DNA from: an uncultured Lachnospiraceae bacterium
GTDB taxonomy: Bacteria; Bacillota; Clostridia; Lachnospirales; Lachnospiraceae
DNA: 64,000 nucleotides
Assembly (NCBI GenBank): GCA_946558465.1
Contig: CAMNTM010000002.1
Span: 1-64,000 of the forward strand
Direction: 5' to 3'
In this document: piece after piece, positions 33,076 through 42,572 of the stretch
How the letters are laid out: each line of letters begins with the position of its first letter
Position numbering within the stretch: position 1 is the first letter of the stretch
Notes under the pieces: model-generated
Databases searched by the model: none
Told to the model about the DNA's origin: nothing
The model's input: only the letters and a program-made list of their open reading frames with translations
Made by a program: the position numbers and the translations under genes

Positions 33076-34785
33076 TCATTCTGCTCCTTTATTACTGTTC
33101 TTAACACCGTCCCTGCCGGCACCTGCATCACTGTCTTTATCATCGGCTGTATTATCATTCCTGTCACCGGCCGGACTTCCATCCTCATCAGCTGTCAGCG
33201 ACAATACTGTATTTGCCTTTTCGCCTTCCTTATATTCCAGCGTAACCTTTTGTCCTTCTTCACATCGTACTACATCTATAAAATCCACAACAGATATATC
33301 AAAAATGTCATCCGACTCATCAATCATAATATAATAATGCGAGGTTCCGTCGATAACTGCCTGGGCAATCTTTGTGATCTGTCCGCTGATTTCCAGGACC
33401 TCTCTTGTATCCTTCTCAGCCTCCTTTACTCCATTGCTTAGAAGCAGCTCCAGGTAATTTTCCTCACACTGACTGACACTGTCACCAATCGCAACAATTT
33501 GATATTTCTGGACATTTACCATCGCATATTTCTTCACAAGACCCGCATCATCCTTAAGCGCAATAAAATAAGTAGGCTCACCGGATATATTAAGAAGAAG
33601 GGGAAATGTTGCCACATATTTCAGATTCTGCACCTGCCCCTCCGCCGAGGACATAGCCGAAGCCTCCGTTGCTCCCTCTACCTTGTAATATTTTGTTTCC
33701 ATTGTACGCTGGTTTGAAAGCACAAAACCAACATTTGACTGGTCACCGTTTACAGAGGTGACACCTGTATACATCCACACATCGTCATCAAGCGCCAGGT
33801 AATTATAGCCGTCTGTCGTCTTAAGACAGTCTTTCTGGCTTAAAATGCTGTTAAAGAATCCATGCTTCAATGTCCCATAATAATCAAAAAGCTGCACTAG
33901 AAGATCGGCAGAATATGCCCGGTCAACCCATTCCGGTACTTTATCAATATCATAGGTTTTCATTTCTCCATTTATGGCATTGCAGAGCACCACCTTGCCC
34001 ACCGTCTCACCGCCGAAAAGGCCGATATTAAACTTTTTAACCGGGGCAAGCCAATACGGAATGCCCTCATCATCAATCTCAAAGCTCAGATCTCCATAGA
34101 TATAGGTCGGATGCGCAAACCTGAGATGCCGGTAAATATTTCTATTAAAGTGTTCACTTGTTGTATATTTGATGCCTTCCTCAAGCTTTACAAGCTCTGT
34201 TGTCTGCGTCGCCATATTAATACGTATATAAGCCGGAATACCTTCTGAGCGGTTCGTAAACCATTTTATCAGACTGGCATACTTAAGAGGCGACACCCGG
34301 ACCGGATTATCCTTATAATTGATCTGGGAATAAATATCATCTGCCTCAAACTGAGACACCATATCTACCATACTTCCCATCTTACGGTCTCCAAGAAGCT
34401 CCGCCGTATCCTTATCAAGAAGAGGAATCTTATCAAAAGAAAGCTCTTCTACATCCTCTGCAAAATTTCCTTCCTGGACCTCCATAAGTTTCTGATATTT
34501 TTTTGCATTCACAATAGGTGAGGAAAGCAGTGACCCGACCACATACACAGCTCCAAGCCCCAGTGCCAGCATTCCCAGAGAGCGCATCACCTTATTCTGC
34601 CGGAATTCTCCTCTGCCGAGTCTTTTCCTTACCGCATATACTGCCATAAGCAGAATGATAAGAAATATCACTACAAACCAAGTATCTGAGGAATGGATAT
34701 TTATAGCCGGAAGTGCCACATAATAATACACTCCGATTGCCGCCACTGCCAGTACTCCAATTAAAAATTTTGTTTTTCCTTTCAT
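33076..34785 (-). CDS. Membrane protein encoded with Trk potassium uptake genes
   Basis: A 569-residue protein with three membrane helices at the N-terminus (about 8-26, 32-54 and 70-90) and a large domain that follows. The domain contains alternating aromatic and Gly-rich strands (DLSFEIDDEGIPYWLAPVKK, KVVLCNAINGEMKTYDI, DYYGTLKHGFFNSI) and ends in an Asp/Gly-rich tail. I do not recognise the family. Twelve bases separate its start from the end of trkH, so it is cotranscribed with trkA-trkH and may be an accessory subunit or sensor of potassium uptake. GGAGG five bases before the ATG at 34785 supports the start. Confidence 0.8.
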   Translation of the reverse strand: MKGKTKFLIGVLAVAAIGVYYYVALPAINIHSSDTWFVVIFLIILLMAVYAVRKRLGRGEFRQNKVMRSLGMLALGLGAVYVVGSLLSSPIVNAKKYQKLMEVQEGNFAEDVEELSFDKIPLLDKDTAELLGDRKMGSMVDMVSQFEADDIYSQINYKDNPVRVSPLKYASLIKWFTNRSEGIPAYIRINMATQTTELVKLEEGIKYTTSEHFNRNIYRHLRFAHPTYIYGDLSFEIDDEGIPYWLAPVKKFNIGLFGGETVGKVVLCNAINGEMKTYDIDKVPEWVDRAYSADLLVQLFDYYGTLKHGFFNSILSQKDCLKTTDGYNYLALDDDVWMYTGVTSVNGDQSNVGFVLSNQRTMETKYYKVEGATEASAMSSAEGQVQNLKYVATFPLLLNISGEPTYFIALKDDAGLVKKYAMVNVQKYQIVAIGDSVSQCEENYLELLLSNGVKEAEKDTREVLEISGQITKIAQAVIDGTSHYYIMIDESDDIFDISVVDFIDVVRCEEGQKVTLEYKEGEKANTVLSLTADEDGSPAGDRNDNTADDKDSDAGAGRDGVKNSNKGAE

Positions 34786-34797
34786 ATACACCTCCAT

Positions 34798-36246
34798 CTA
34801 AAATCTCTTTCTCCAAACAAAAGATGTAAACAACATAAGGAATGGGAATATTTCCAGACGTCCGGCCAGCATATCAAAACAAAATACCAGCTTGGAAAGC
34901 GGTGAAAACTCTGCAAAATTCCCGGCCGGGCCTACCTGCGCAAGTCCTGGTCCTATATTGTTCAACGTTGCCATTACCGAGCTAAATGTTGTCGCAAAAT
35001 CCATGTTATCCACTGCTACAATTAAAATTGATGCTGTCGCAATACCCGCATACGCCATTAGAAAAATATATACATTTTTTAATATTTCCGGACTCATCTT
35101 TTTTCCATTAATACGGATAATATTTACAGACTGTGGATGCACAAGCTGGCGTATTTCTCTACGGATACTTTTTATTACAATCATTGCTCTGGACACCTTG
35201 ATACCTCCTCCCGTAGAGGAGGCGCATGCACCGATTATCATAATCAGTACAAGCAGACACTGTGAAAGCATCGGCCATACATTATAATCTGCTGTAGCAT
35301 ATCCGGTCGTTGTAATGATTGACGCCACCTGAAATACTGCATACCGAAATGCTTTCATAGGATTATGATACTGCCCGTTGATATTAAATGTAATAAGAGC
35401 AGTAATAACTGCTATAATCAAAAGATAAACCCGAAGCTCTTCATTCTTCCACACAGGCTTAAAATCCCGCAGAAGCAGGAAAAAATACAAAGTAAAATTA
35501 ATCCCGAACAAAATCATGAAGACTGTTATCACCCCGTCGATATATGCACTGTCAAAGTGACCCACACTGGCGGCATAGTTGGAAAATCCTCCTGTTCCCG
35601 CTGTTCCGAATGCATGAATCAGACTGTCGAAAAGATTCATTCCTCCAAATATAAGAAGAATCACCTCCAGAACTGTCATGCCAAAATACATCCCATACAG
35701 AATTCTTGCTGTAGACATTGTCTTCGGAACAAGCTTGTCCTTTTCAGGACCAGGCACTTCGGCTCTCATAAGATACATTGAATTCTTTTTATCAAGCGTT
35801 GTAAGAGCCATAACAAATACAAGAACTCCCATACCTCCAATCCAGTGCGTAAAACTCCGCCAAAACAGCATACACTGAGGCAGTGCTTCCACATCTCTTA
35901 AAATAGAGGACCCTGTTGTCGTAAAGCCTGAAACTGTCTCAAAAAATGCGTCGATGTAATTTGGAATACTGCCGGATATGGTAAAAGGCAGCGCCCCAAA
36001 CAATGACCATAAAAGCCAGGCACTTGCTACAATAACCATACCCTCTTTCCCGTAGATAGTTGTATTCCCCGGCTTCTTCCTTCCGGCCGCTGCACATATT
36101 ACAACCAAAACTGCTGCCGGAATCAAAAATGCTGCAAATTCCCTTTCCTCCCCATAAAGGAGTCCGACAAGTGCCGGCAGAATAAGAAGAACAGCCTCTA
36201 CACCAAGCATCTTTGCTAATATATAACATACCATCTTTGAATTCAT
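34798..36246 (-). CDS. trkH: Trk/Ktr-type potassium transport membrane subunit
   Basis: The 482-residue protein has the pore-repeat signatures of TrkH/KtrB, including SGFTTTGSSIL, AGTGGFSNYAAS and ITTTGYATADY and a later NNIGPG. They are four M-P-M units that each contribute a glycine to the selectivity filter. It forms a K+ channel-like transporter gated by the cytoplasmic TrkA protein encoded upstream. The ATG at 36246 (MNSKMVCYILAKML) lies 20 bases after the trkA stop. The longer frame has no ribosome site. Confidence 0.93.
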   Translation of the reverse strand: MNSKMVCYILAKMLGVEAVLLILPALVGLLYGEEREFAAFLIPAAVLVVICAAAGRKKPGNTTIYGKEGMVIVASAWLLWSLFGALPFTISGSIPNYIDAFFETVSGFTTTGSSILRDVEALPQCMLFWRSFTHWIGGMGVLVFVMALTTLDKKNSMYLMRAEVPGPEKDKLVPKTMSTARILYGMYFGMTVLEVILLIFGGMNLFDSLIHAFGTAGTGGFSNYAASVGHFDSAYIDGVITVFMILFGINFTLYFFLLLRDFKPVWKNEELRVYLLIIAVITALITFNINGQYHNPMKAFRYAVFQVASIITTTGYATADYNVWPMLSQCLLVLIMIIGACASSTGGGIKVSRAMIVIKSIRREIRQLVHPQSVNIIRINGKKMSPEILKNVYIFLMAYAGIATASILIVAVDNMDFATTFSSVMATLNNIGPGLAQVGPAGNFAEFSPLSKLVFCFDMLAGRLEIFPFLMLFTSFVWRKRF

Positions 36247-36265
36247 AATTGTTCTTTCATGCTCC

Positions 36266-37624
36266 TTATGCAAGTATATCCTTAAAATCCTTAATCGTAT
36301 GCTCCTTTGTAACGACAATTACACTGTCTCCTGTTTCCAGATGATCATCTCCATTCGGGACAATGACCTTTCTTCTTCGTCCAATACACGCAATCAGATT
36401 ATTCGGCTTCGTCGGAAGATTTTTAAGCGGAATATTTGTAAATTCACATTCCTTCTTTATAATATATTCCTGTGCCACAATCCTTCCATTAACCAAACGA
36501 TACATAGTTTCTATATTCGCATCTGCATAGGAGTTCATCCGTGCCTTTACATAGCCCAGAATTGCATTGGCTGTAGCTGTCTTTGCTGAAATTGTACTGT
36601 CAATCCCAAGTCCCTCCACCATCTGAGCTCTTGTCTCTTCGTTAATCTTGGTCACAACCTTGTCCACTCCCTGCGTTTTTGCAAAAAGGGAAATAATAAT
36701 ATTTTCCTCATCCATACTCGTCAACGCAACAACAGCATCTGCACTGCTGATACCTTCCTCCAGAAGAAGCTCCTGGCTGGCCGCATCTCCGTGAATAATG
36801 GTTGCTTTTGGGAGATTTTCGCAGAGCACCTCACATCTGGCCTCATTTCTCTCTATAATCTTTACCTGTATTCCCGCCTGCAGAAGCTGAGAAGCCAGAT
36901 AAAAGCACATATGCCCGCCGCCGCAGATAAGAACATTTCTAACCCTTGTACTCTTGCGTCCCAAAGCCTTAAAGAAGGATTTTAAATCCTGATGTGATGC
37001 CGCCACATGAAGCTTATCTCCTTTTTTCAGAACAAAATCTCCATCCGGAATATAGACCTCGCCGCCTCGCTTTACTGCACATACAAGCATCTTAATCTTG
37101 AATCTGCGGTAAATCTCTGCCAGCGACAAATCCACCAGCTGACTCTCGTCACGAACCAAAAATTCAATCAGCTCTACCCGGCCCTTCATAAAGGTCTCTA
37201 CCTTATCCGCCTCCGGAAACAGCATAATTCTTGCCGCTTCATTCGCTGCTGCCAGCTCCGGATTAACCGCCATACTTAAATGAAGGTCATCCTTCAAAAG
37301 GTCAATCTGCCGGTAGTACATAGGATTCCTTACTCTGGCAATCGTGTGCTTCGCACCAAGTCTTTTTGCCAAAAGACAGCTCAGCATATTCAACTCATCT
37401 GTCGACGCACAAGCAATCACAAGATCTGAATTCGGTACATCTGCCTGCCTCTGAACTTCTACATCCGCTCCATTTCCCGTGATACAGAAAATATCAAGCT
37501 GATTCAGCGCCGCTTTAAGCTTTCCCTCGTTCTGATCAATCAAGGTAATATCATAGTCTTCCTCTGACAGCTGTGCGGTAAGCTTCTGTCCAACCTTACC
37601 ATCACCAATAATTACAATTTTCAT
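36266..37624 (-). CDS. trkA: Trk potassium uptake regulatory subunit
   Basis: A 452-residue cytoplasmic protein with two RCK units, each starting with a Rossmann nucleotide-binding loop: IIGDGKVGQKL at residue 5 and LICGGGHMCFYLASQL near 225. Each is followed by a TrkA_C domain (DGDFVLKKGDKLHV and NGDDHLETGDSVIV). It binds NAD(H)/ATP and gates TrkH. It is the first gene of a trkA-trkH-membrane protein operon. The full double-RCK length is that of canonical TrkA. Confidence 0.95.
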   Translation of the reverse strand: MKIVIIGDGKVGQKLTAQLSEEDYDITLIDQNEGKLKAALNQLDIFCITGNGADVEVQRQADVPNSDLVIACASTDELNMLSCLLAKRLGAKHTIARVRNPMYYRQIDLLKDDLHLSMAVNPELAAANEAARIMLFPEADKVETFMKGRVELIEFLVRDESQLVDLSLAEIYRRFKIKMLVCAVKRGGEVYIPDGDFVLKKGDKLHVAASHQDLKSFFKALGRKSTRVRNVLICGGGHMCFYLASQLLQAGIQVKIIERNEARCEVLCENLPKATIIHGDAASQELLLEEGISSADAVVALTSMDEENIIISLFAKTQGVDKVVTKINEETRAQMVEGLGIDSTISAKTATANAILGYVKARMNSYADANIETMYRLVNGRIVAQEYIIKKECEFTNIPLKNLPTKPNNLIACIGRRRKVIVPNGDDHLETGDSVIVVTKEHTIKDFKDILA

Positions 37625-37699
37625 CTCTAATTCTCCATCAGTTTAATGTAATTATAATGTAATTCTACAGGCAAGTATTATAGCACTTTTATATTAAGA

Positions 37700-37725
37700 A
37701 AAAAAGCCCTAAACGGGCTTTTTTC
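37700..37725. terminator. Bidirectional terminator upstream of trkA
   Basis: AAAAAGCCC pairs with GGGCTTTTT around a 5-base loop (37701-37723), with T runs on both sides. On the minus strand it terminates the EF-G-like gene, ending just past its stop at 37747. Confidence 0.88.
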
Positions 37726-37746
37726 CTTGTTATCGTTAATTATATT

Positions 37747-39819
37747 CTATTCCTCTGCAGCTCTTTTTGCAATCTCTGCCTCCTGTACATCAGACGGCGC
37801 CTGCTCATAGCGTGCAAACTCATAAGAATAAGTGCCTCTTCCGCCTGTCATGGAGCGTAAAGTTGTACAATATCCGAATAAACCTGTCATCGGAATGTCC
37901 GCCACAATCTCCTGTCCGCCGGCAACCGGATTCATACCGAGCACACGTCCGCGGCGCTTATTTAAGTCTCCCATAACGTCTCCCGTATAATCATCAGGAA
38001 CTACCACCTTAATAGACGCAATCGGCTCAAGAAGCACCGGACCTGCTTCCATAAAGCCCTTCTTAAATGCCTGAATGGTAGCCGTCTTAAACGCCATCTC
38101 GGAGGAATCTACCGGATGATAGGAGCCGTCGTAAAGTGTTGCCTTCACACCTACAACCGGATAGCCTGCCAAAGGACCTTTAATTACCGAATCCTGAAGT
38201 CCTTTTTCTACAGCAGGGAAATAGTTTTTAGGAACTGCTCCGCCTACAACCTCTTCCTCAAATACATAAGGCGTCTCCACATCTCCTGACGGCTCAAAGC
38301 GCATCTTTACATGTCCGTACTGTCCATGTCCGCCCGACTGCTTCTTATACTTGGTATCTACATCTGATTTCTTCTTAATCGTCTCTCTAAATGCAACCTT
38401 CGGAGTCTCCAGAGTAACCTCACATTTGTATCTCTCTGACAGTTTGCTGACCACAATTTCCAGATGCTGGTCGCCCATACCGTAAATTAATGTCTGACGG
38501 TTCTCGCTGTCATTTACAGACTTCAAAGTAACATCTTCCGCCATCATCTTCTGAAGTGCCTGAGATACCTTATCCTCATCGCCCTTATTCTTGGTAACAT
38601 ATTTCATATATGTATATGGCTTAGAATATTCTGTTTTGCCGTACAGAACCGGAGTAGTCTTTGCAGACAGTGTATCTCCTGTCTTTGTACTTGTAAGTTT
38701 TCCGATAGCACCGATATCTCCTGCAAAAAGCTCGCTGACCTCTATCGGCTTATTTCCGACCATTGTATAGATCTTTCCAAGCTTTTCATCTGCCTCACTG
38801 ACAGAATTATAAAGTACATCCTCTCCCTTCAGCACGCCGGAACATACCTTAATAAATGAATATTTCCCGATGAACGGGTCAACCATTGTTTTAAATACAT
38901 ACGCAGATTTCGCTTTTGCAAAGTCATAATTCGCTTCATATATCTCATTTGTCTTGCGGTTGATACCTGCACATTCTCTCCAATCAGGACTTGGGAAGAA
39001 TCTTACGATGTCAGACAGAAGGTTTGCTACACCCTGAGCCTGAATATTTGAACCCATCGCCACCGGAACGATGCTTCCCTCCATAACCTCGGTACGCATC
39101 GCCGCACGGATCTCCTCCACAGAAAATTCCTCTCCTGAAAAATACCTCTCCATAAATTCCTCGCTCGTCTCGGCAACTGCCTCAAGAAGCTTTTCACGAT
39201 AGCTCTCCAGATTCGGCTTACAATAGTCCGGAATCTCGCACTCCTCTCTCTGTCCGATTCCTGTATAACGCCGGCCGGCATTTTTGATAATATTTACATA
39301 CCCTACCAGCTTTTCGTTCTCACGAATCGGCTGGAAATGCGGTGCAATAACCTTACCGTATCTGTCGTTCAGATCCTCTACAACCTGACGGAAGCTTGCA
39401 TCATCCACATCCATCTCCGTAACATAAATCATCCTCGGAAGATTGTATTTATCACACAGCTCCCATGCCTTTTCCGTACCCACCTCAACACCGGCCTTGC
39501 CGGATACAACGATGACTGCGGCGTCCGCTACGCTGACGGCTTCTTCTACCTCTCCGACAAAATCAAAATATCCCGGTGTGTCCAGTATATTAATCTTCGC
39601 CTTCTCCCATTCAATCGGAAGTAATGTAGTGCTAATTGAGAATCCGCGTTTTTGTTCCTCTTTATCAAAATCACTAATCGTATTTTTATCAGATACCTTA
39701 CCCATACGATTCGTTGCTCCTGATACATAAGCCATAGCCTCTGCAAGACTTGTCTTTCCGCTTCCTCCGTGTCCTAACAGGACAACATTTCTAATCTCGT
39801 CGGTTCTATAAACCTTCAT
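37747..39819 (-). CDS. EF-G-like translation GTPase paralogue
   Basis: A 690-residue EF-G homologue with G1 GHGGSGKTS (residues 16-24), G3 DTPGYFDF (about 80) and EF-G domains II-V, including AFKKGFMEAGPVLLEPI and GRVLGMNPV near the end. The G4 motif, normally NKxD, reads TEMD (VTEMDVDDASF). The Asn/Lys that contact guanine are replaced, so nucleotide specificity may be altered. It is the EF-G-like paralogue of Clostridia rather than the main ribosomal elongation factor. AAGGAGG nine bases before the ATG at 39819 decides the start over a long spurious extension. Confidence 0.9.
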   Translation of the reverse strand: MKVYRTDEIRNVVLLGHGGSGKTSLAEAMAYVSGATNRMGKVSDKNTISDFDKEEQKRGFSISTTLLPIEWEKAKINILDTPGYFDFVGEVEEAVSVADAAVIVVSGKAGVEVGTEKAWELCDKYNLPRMIYVTEMDVDDASFRQVVEDLNDRYGKVIAPHFQPIRENEKLVGYVNIIKNAGRRYTGIGQREECEIPDYCKPNLESYREKLLEAVAETSEEFMERYFSGEEFSVEEIRAAMRTEVMEGSIVPVAMGSNIQAQGVANLLSDIVRFFPSPDWRECAGINRKTNEIYEANYDFAKAKSAYVFKTMVDPFIGKYSFIKVCSGVLKGEDVLYNSVSEADEKLGKIYTMVGNKPIEVSELFAGDIGAIGKLTSTKTGDTLSAKTTPVLYGKTEYSKPYTYMKYVTKNKGDEDKVSQALQKMMAEDVTLKSVNDSENRQTLIYGMGDQHLEIVVSKLSERYKCEVTLETPKVAFRETIKKKSDVDTKYKKQSGGHGQYGHVKMRFEPSGDVETPYVFEEEVVGGAVPKNYFPAVEKGLQDSVIKGPLAGYPVVGVKATLYDGSYHPVDSSEMAFKTATIQAFKKGFMEAGPVLLEPIASIKVVVPDDYTGDVMGDLNKRRGRVLGMNPVAGGQEIVADIPMTGLFGYCTTLRSMTGGRGTYSYEFARYEQAPSDVQEAEIAKRAAEE

Positions 39820-39860
39820 AACTCGCTGCCTCCTTGCATTAGTAAAAATCTCATGTATAT

Positions 39861-39889
39861 ATTGTACTAAAAAAATCAACCCATTACAA
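39861..39889 (-). promoter_or_regulatory. Promoter of the EF-G-like gene
   Basis: On the minus strand TTGTAA (39884-39889) and TACAAT (39861-39866) are 17 bases apart. The leader to the start is short (about 35 bases). Confidence 0.7.
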
Positions 39890-40095
39890 CTCTTTTGTGC
39901 AGGATTTATATATTTTCCAGTTCCCACATGAAGCTGCCTTCTTATGAGCAAAATCAGACGCTGCGCGGCAGCTGAGCACCGCAGGTGCATTTTGCGAATG
40001 GCGCGGGGGAACATCCTCGCGATAAACAGCTGTAACATACTTCTTCACTTTAAAGCATCATAACATTGACAAAAATATATTTCGAATAGTAAAAT

Positions 40096-40129
40096 GGGGA
40101 CGGGGTATTTCTAAGAATACCCCGTCCCC
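40096..40129. repeat. Long GGGGACGGGGTA hairpin, copy 2
   Basis: GGGGACGGGGTATT pairs perfectly with AATACCCCGTCCCC around TCTAAG (40096-40129). Its core matches the hairpin at 26543-26579. It lies in the leader immediately before the ribosome site of tyrA, where it could reduce transcription or translation. Confidence 0.75.
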
Positions 40130-40151
40130 AACTAAAAAAGGAGGTTTCAAT

Positions 40152-41246
40152 ATGAATCATAAAGCCGGCTTCATCGGTCTTGGACTAATCGGCGGTTCTA
40201 TCGCTAAAGCAGTGCGTCAGTATCATCCAGATTTTGAAATTGTCGCTTATGATAAAAATAAGGAGGCGCTTGCTCTCGCCACCCAGGAAGCGGTGATCGA
40301 CGTAGCTGCGGCAAAAATTGATGATAATTTCCGACATTGTAATTATATCTTTCTATGTACGCCTGTTTCATATAATACTGCCTATCTAAGCCAAATTAAG
40401 GGGTATCTGGACGAGGACTGTATTCTGACAGATGTGGGTAGTGTAAAAACAAACATTCATCTGGAGGCCGGCAGACTAGGACTTGACAATTTTTTTATCG
40501 GAGGCCATCCGATGGCCGGCTCAGAAAAGAGCGGTTATGGAAATTCAAAGGCAATGCTGATTGAAAATGCATATTATATTCTCACCCCCTCAGCCGGCAT
40601 TGCTCAGGAGAAAATAGACCGCTATAAAGCCTTCATAGAGTCCTTAAAAGCACTCCCGGTCGTGCTGGATTATGAGGAGCATGATTATGTAACCGGTACG
40701 ATCAGTCATCTTCCCCATATTCTTGCATCAACACTTGTTAATTTTGTCCGGGATACCGATACAGAAAATGAGCTTATGAAAAATCTTGCCGCCGGCGGCT
40801 TTAAGGATATCACAAGAATCGCTTCCTCTTCGCCCGTTATGTGGCAGCATATCTGTCTGAAAAATCAACACAATATCTCCGTAATATTAGACAAATACAT
40901 GGATGCTTTAAAGAAAATCAAAGGTCTGATAGACTCCGGAGACGAACAAAAGCTGTATCAATGGTTTGATTCCTCCAGAAACTACCGCAATTCTATTCCT
41001 GCCTCTTCGGCAGGTCCGATCAAGAAAACTTATGCGGTATACTGTGATATCATCGACGAAACCGGCGGAATCGCTGCAATCGCTACAATCCTTGCTTCTG
41101 GAGGATTGAATATTAAAAACATCGGCATTGTAAATAACAGAGAATTTGAAGAAGGGGTTCTGCGTATCGAATTCTACGATGAAGCCTCCGCAAAAAAAGC
41201 GGCGGAATTACTGCAGAAATTCAGGTATATTGTTTATGAGCGTTAA
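40152..41246 (+). CDS. tyrA: Prephenate dehydrogenase
   Basis: The 364-residue enzyme begins with a Rossmann NAD(P) loop GFIGLGLIGGSIAKA. It has TDVGSVKTNI and GGHPMAGSEKSG in the catalytic domain, and from about residue 290 a C-terminal ACT domain (GIAAIATILASGGLNIKNIG) that would bind tyrosine for feedback inhibition. It converts prephenate to 4-hydroxyphenylpyruvate. AAGGAGG nine bases before the ATG. The 3' end overlaps aroA by 11 bases, so the two are translationally coupled. Confidence 0.94.
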   Translation: MNHKAGFIGLGLIGGSIAKAVRQYHPDFEIVAYDKNKEALALATQEAVIDVAAAKIDDNFRHCNYIFLCTPVSYNTAYLSQIKGYLDEDCILTDVGSVKTNIHLEAGRLGLDNFFIGGHPMAGSEKSGYGNSKAMLIENAYYILTPSAGIAQEKIDRYKAFIESLKALPVVLDYEEHDYVTGTISHLPHILASTLVNFVRDTDTENELMKNLAAGGFKDITRIASSSPVMWQHICLKNQHNISVILDKYMDALKKIKGLIDSGDEQKLYQWFDSSRNYRNSIPASSAGPIKKTYAVYCDIIDETGGIAAIATILASGGLNIKNIGIVNNREFEEGVLRIEFYDEASAKKAAELLQKFRYIVYER

Positions 41247-42546
41247 AGAAACAAGGATAATTACAAAAAAAACACACTTAAGAGGCAGTATTTCTGTACC
41301 AGGAGATAAATCCATCTCCCATCGTTCTATTATGCTGGGAGCCATCGCTCTTGGAACTACAGAAATCACCAATTTCCTGGAAGGAGCAGACTGTCTGTCC
41401 ACTATAAACTGCTTTCGAAAAATGGGAATTGACATTGAAAAAAAGGGACCCTATATTTTGGTCCACGGAAAAGGCATGCGGGGGCTTTCTGCTCCTTCAG
41501 ATACACTGGACACCGGAAACAGCGGAACTACTACCCGGCTGATATCCGGAATTCTGTCAGGGCAGCATTTTACTTCTGTTTTGTCCGGTGATGCTTCTCT
41601 TAATTCCCGCCCGATGGAACGCATTATTACACCGCTTCGCAGCATGGGTGCACAGATCTCCAGTGTAAATGCTGACGGCTGTGCTCCGCTTAAGATTGAT
41701 CCCGGAAAGCTGCACGGTATCGATTTCCATTCTCCGGTAGCTTCTGCTCAGGTAAAATCAGCAGTACTTTTAGCCGGTCTTTATGCCGACAGTGAAACCA
41801 GCGTTACGGAGCCTTATCTTTCCCGAAATCATACGGAATTGATGCTGCAGAGCTTTGGGGGCTCCTTATGCACTGCTCTGCATCCAGGAGGAGGCGCCTC
41901 CATCTATCTTGAGCCCTGCAAAGAGCTGTATGGCCGGCAAATCTGCGTACCCGGAGATATCTCCTCTGCTGCCTACTTTATCGCAGCAGGCCTTCTAGCT
42001 GAAAATTCGGAAATACTTATTAAGGATGTAGGAATTAATATTACCCGTTCCGGATTTCTCACCGTATGCAGGAATATGGGAGGCGATATTACTTTGCTGA
42101 ATAAATCTATCCAGGGCGGTGAATCACGTGCCGACCTTCTGGTACGCACAAGTAACCTTACAGGTACTACTATTGACGGAGAACTGATTCCTGCACTTAT
42201 CGACGAGATTCCTATCATTGCTGTTATGGCTTCCCAGGCAACAGGTACTACCATAATCAGAGATGCCGCCGAGCTCAAGGTAAAGGAAACTAACCGTATT
42301 GACACAGTGGCACATAACCTTCAGGCAATGGGCGGAAATATCACACCTGCTGACGACGGAATGATTATTGAAGGCGGTACTTTACTCAGAGGCACACGGA
42401 TAAACAGCTTCTTAGACCACCGTATCGCTATGTCTTTTGCTGTCGCCGGCCTTATAGCTGACGGAGAAACCCTTATTGAAAACAGCCAGTGTGTAGACAT
42501 ATCCTGCCCGGAATTTTTTCATACTCTGCAAGAACTAACACACTAG
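41236..42546 (+). CDS. aroA: 3-phosphoshikimate 1-carboxyvinyltransferase (EPSP synthase)
   Basis: A 436-residue enzyme with VPGDKSISHRSIM near the N-terminus, LDTGNSGTTTRLISG, SRPMERIITPL, RNHTELML and a final FLDHRIAMSFAVAGL. These are the phosphoenolpyruvate- and shikimate-binding motifs of EPSP synthase. It condenses shikimate-3-phosphate with phosphoenolpyruvate in the chorismate pathway. The ATG at 41236 lies inside the tyrA stop region. The longer frame starting at 41146 is out of context. Confidence 0.95.
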   Translation: MSVKETRIITKKTHLRGSISVPGDKSISHRSIMLGAIALGTTEITNFLEGADCLSTINCFRKMGIDIEKKGPYILVHGKGMRGLSAPSDTLDTGNSGTTTRLISGILSGQHFTSVLSGDASLNSRPMERIITPLRSMGAQISSVNADGCAPLKIDPGKLHGIDFHSPVASAQVKSAVLLAGLYADSETSVTEPYLSRNHTELMLQSFGGSLCTALHPGGGASIYLEPCKELYGRQICVPGDISSAAYFIAAGLLAENSEILIKDVGINITRSGFLTVCRNMGGDITLLNKSIQGGESRADLLVRTSNLTGTTIDGELIPALIDEIPIIAVMASQATGTTIIRDAAELKVKETNRIDTVAHNLQAMGGNITPADDGMIIEGGTLLRGTRINSFLDHRIAMSFAVAGLIADGETLIENSQCVDISCPEFFHTLQELTH

Positions 42547-42572
42547 TATGCTGCTTCATCAAAAGTATATCT

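Noticed and set aside
39027-39281. Arg-rich frame inside the EF-G-like gene
   Set aside because: Shadow frame of a strongly conserved coding region.
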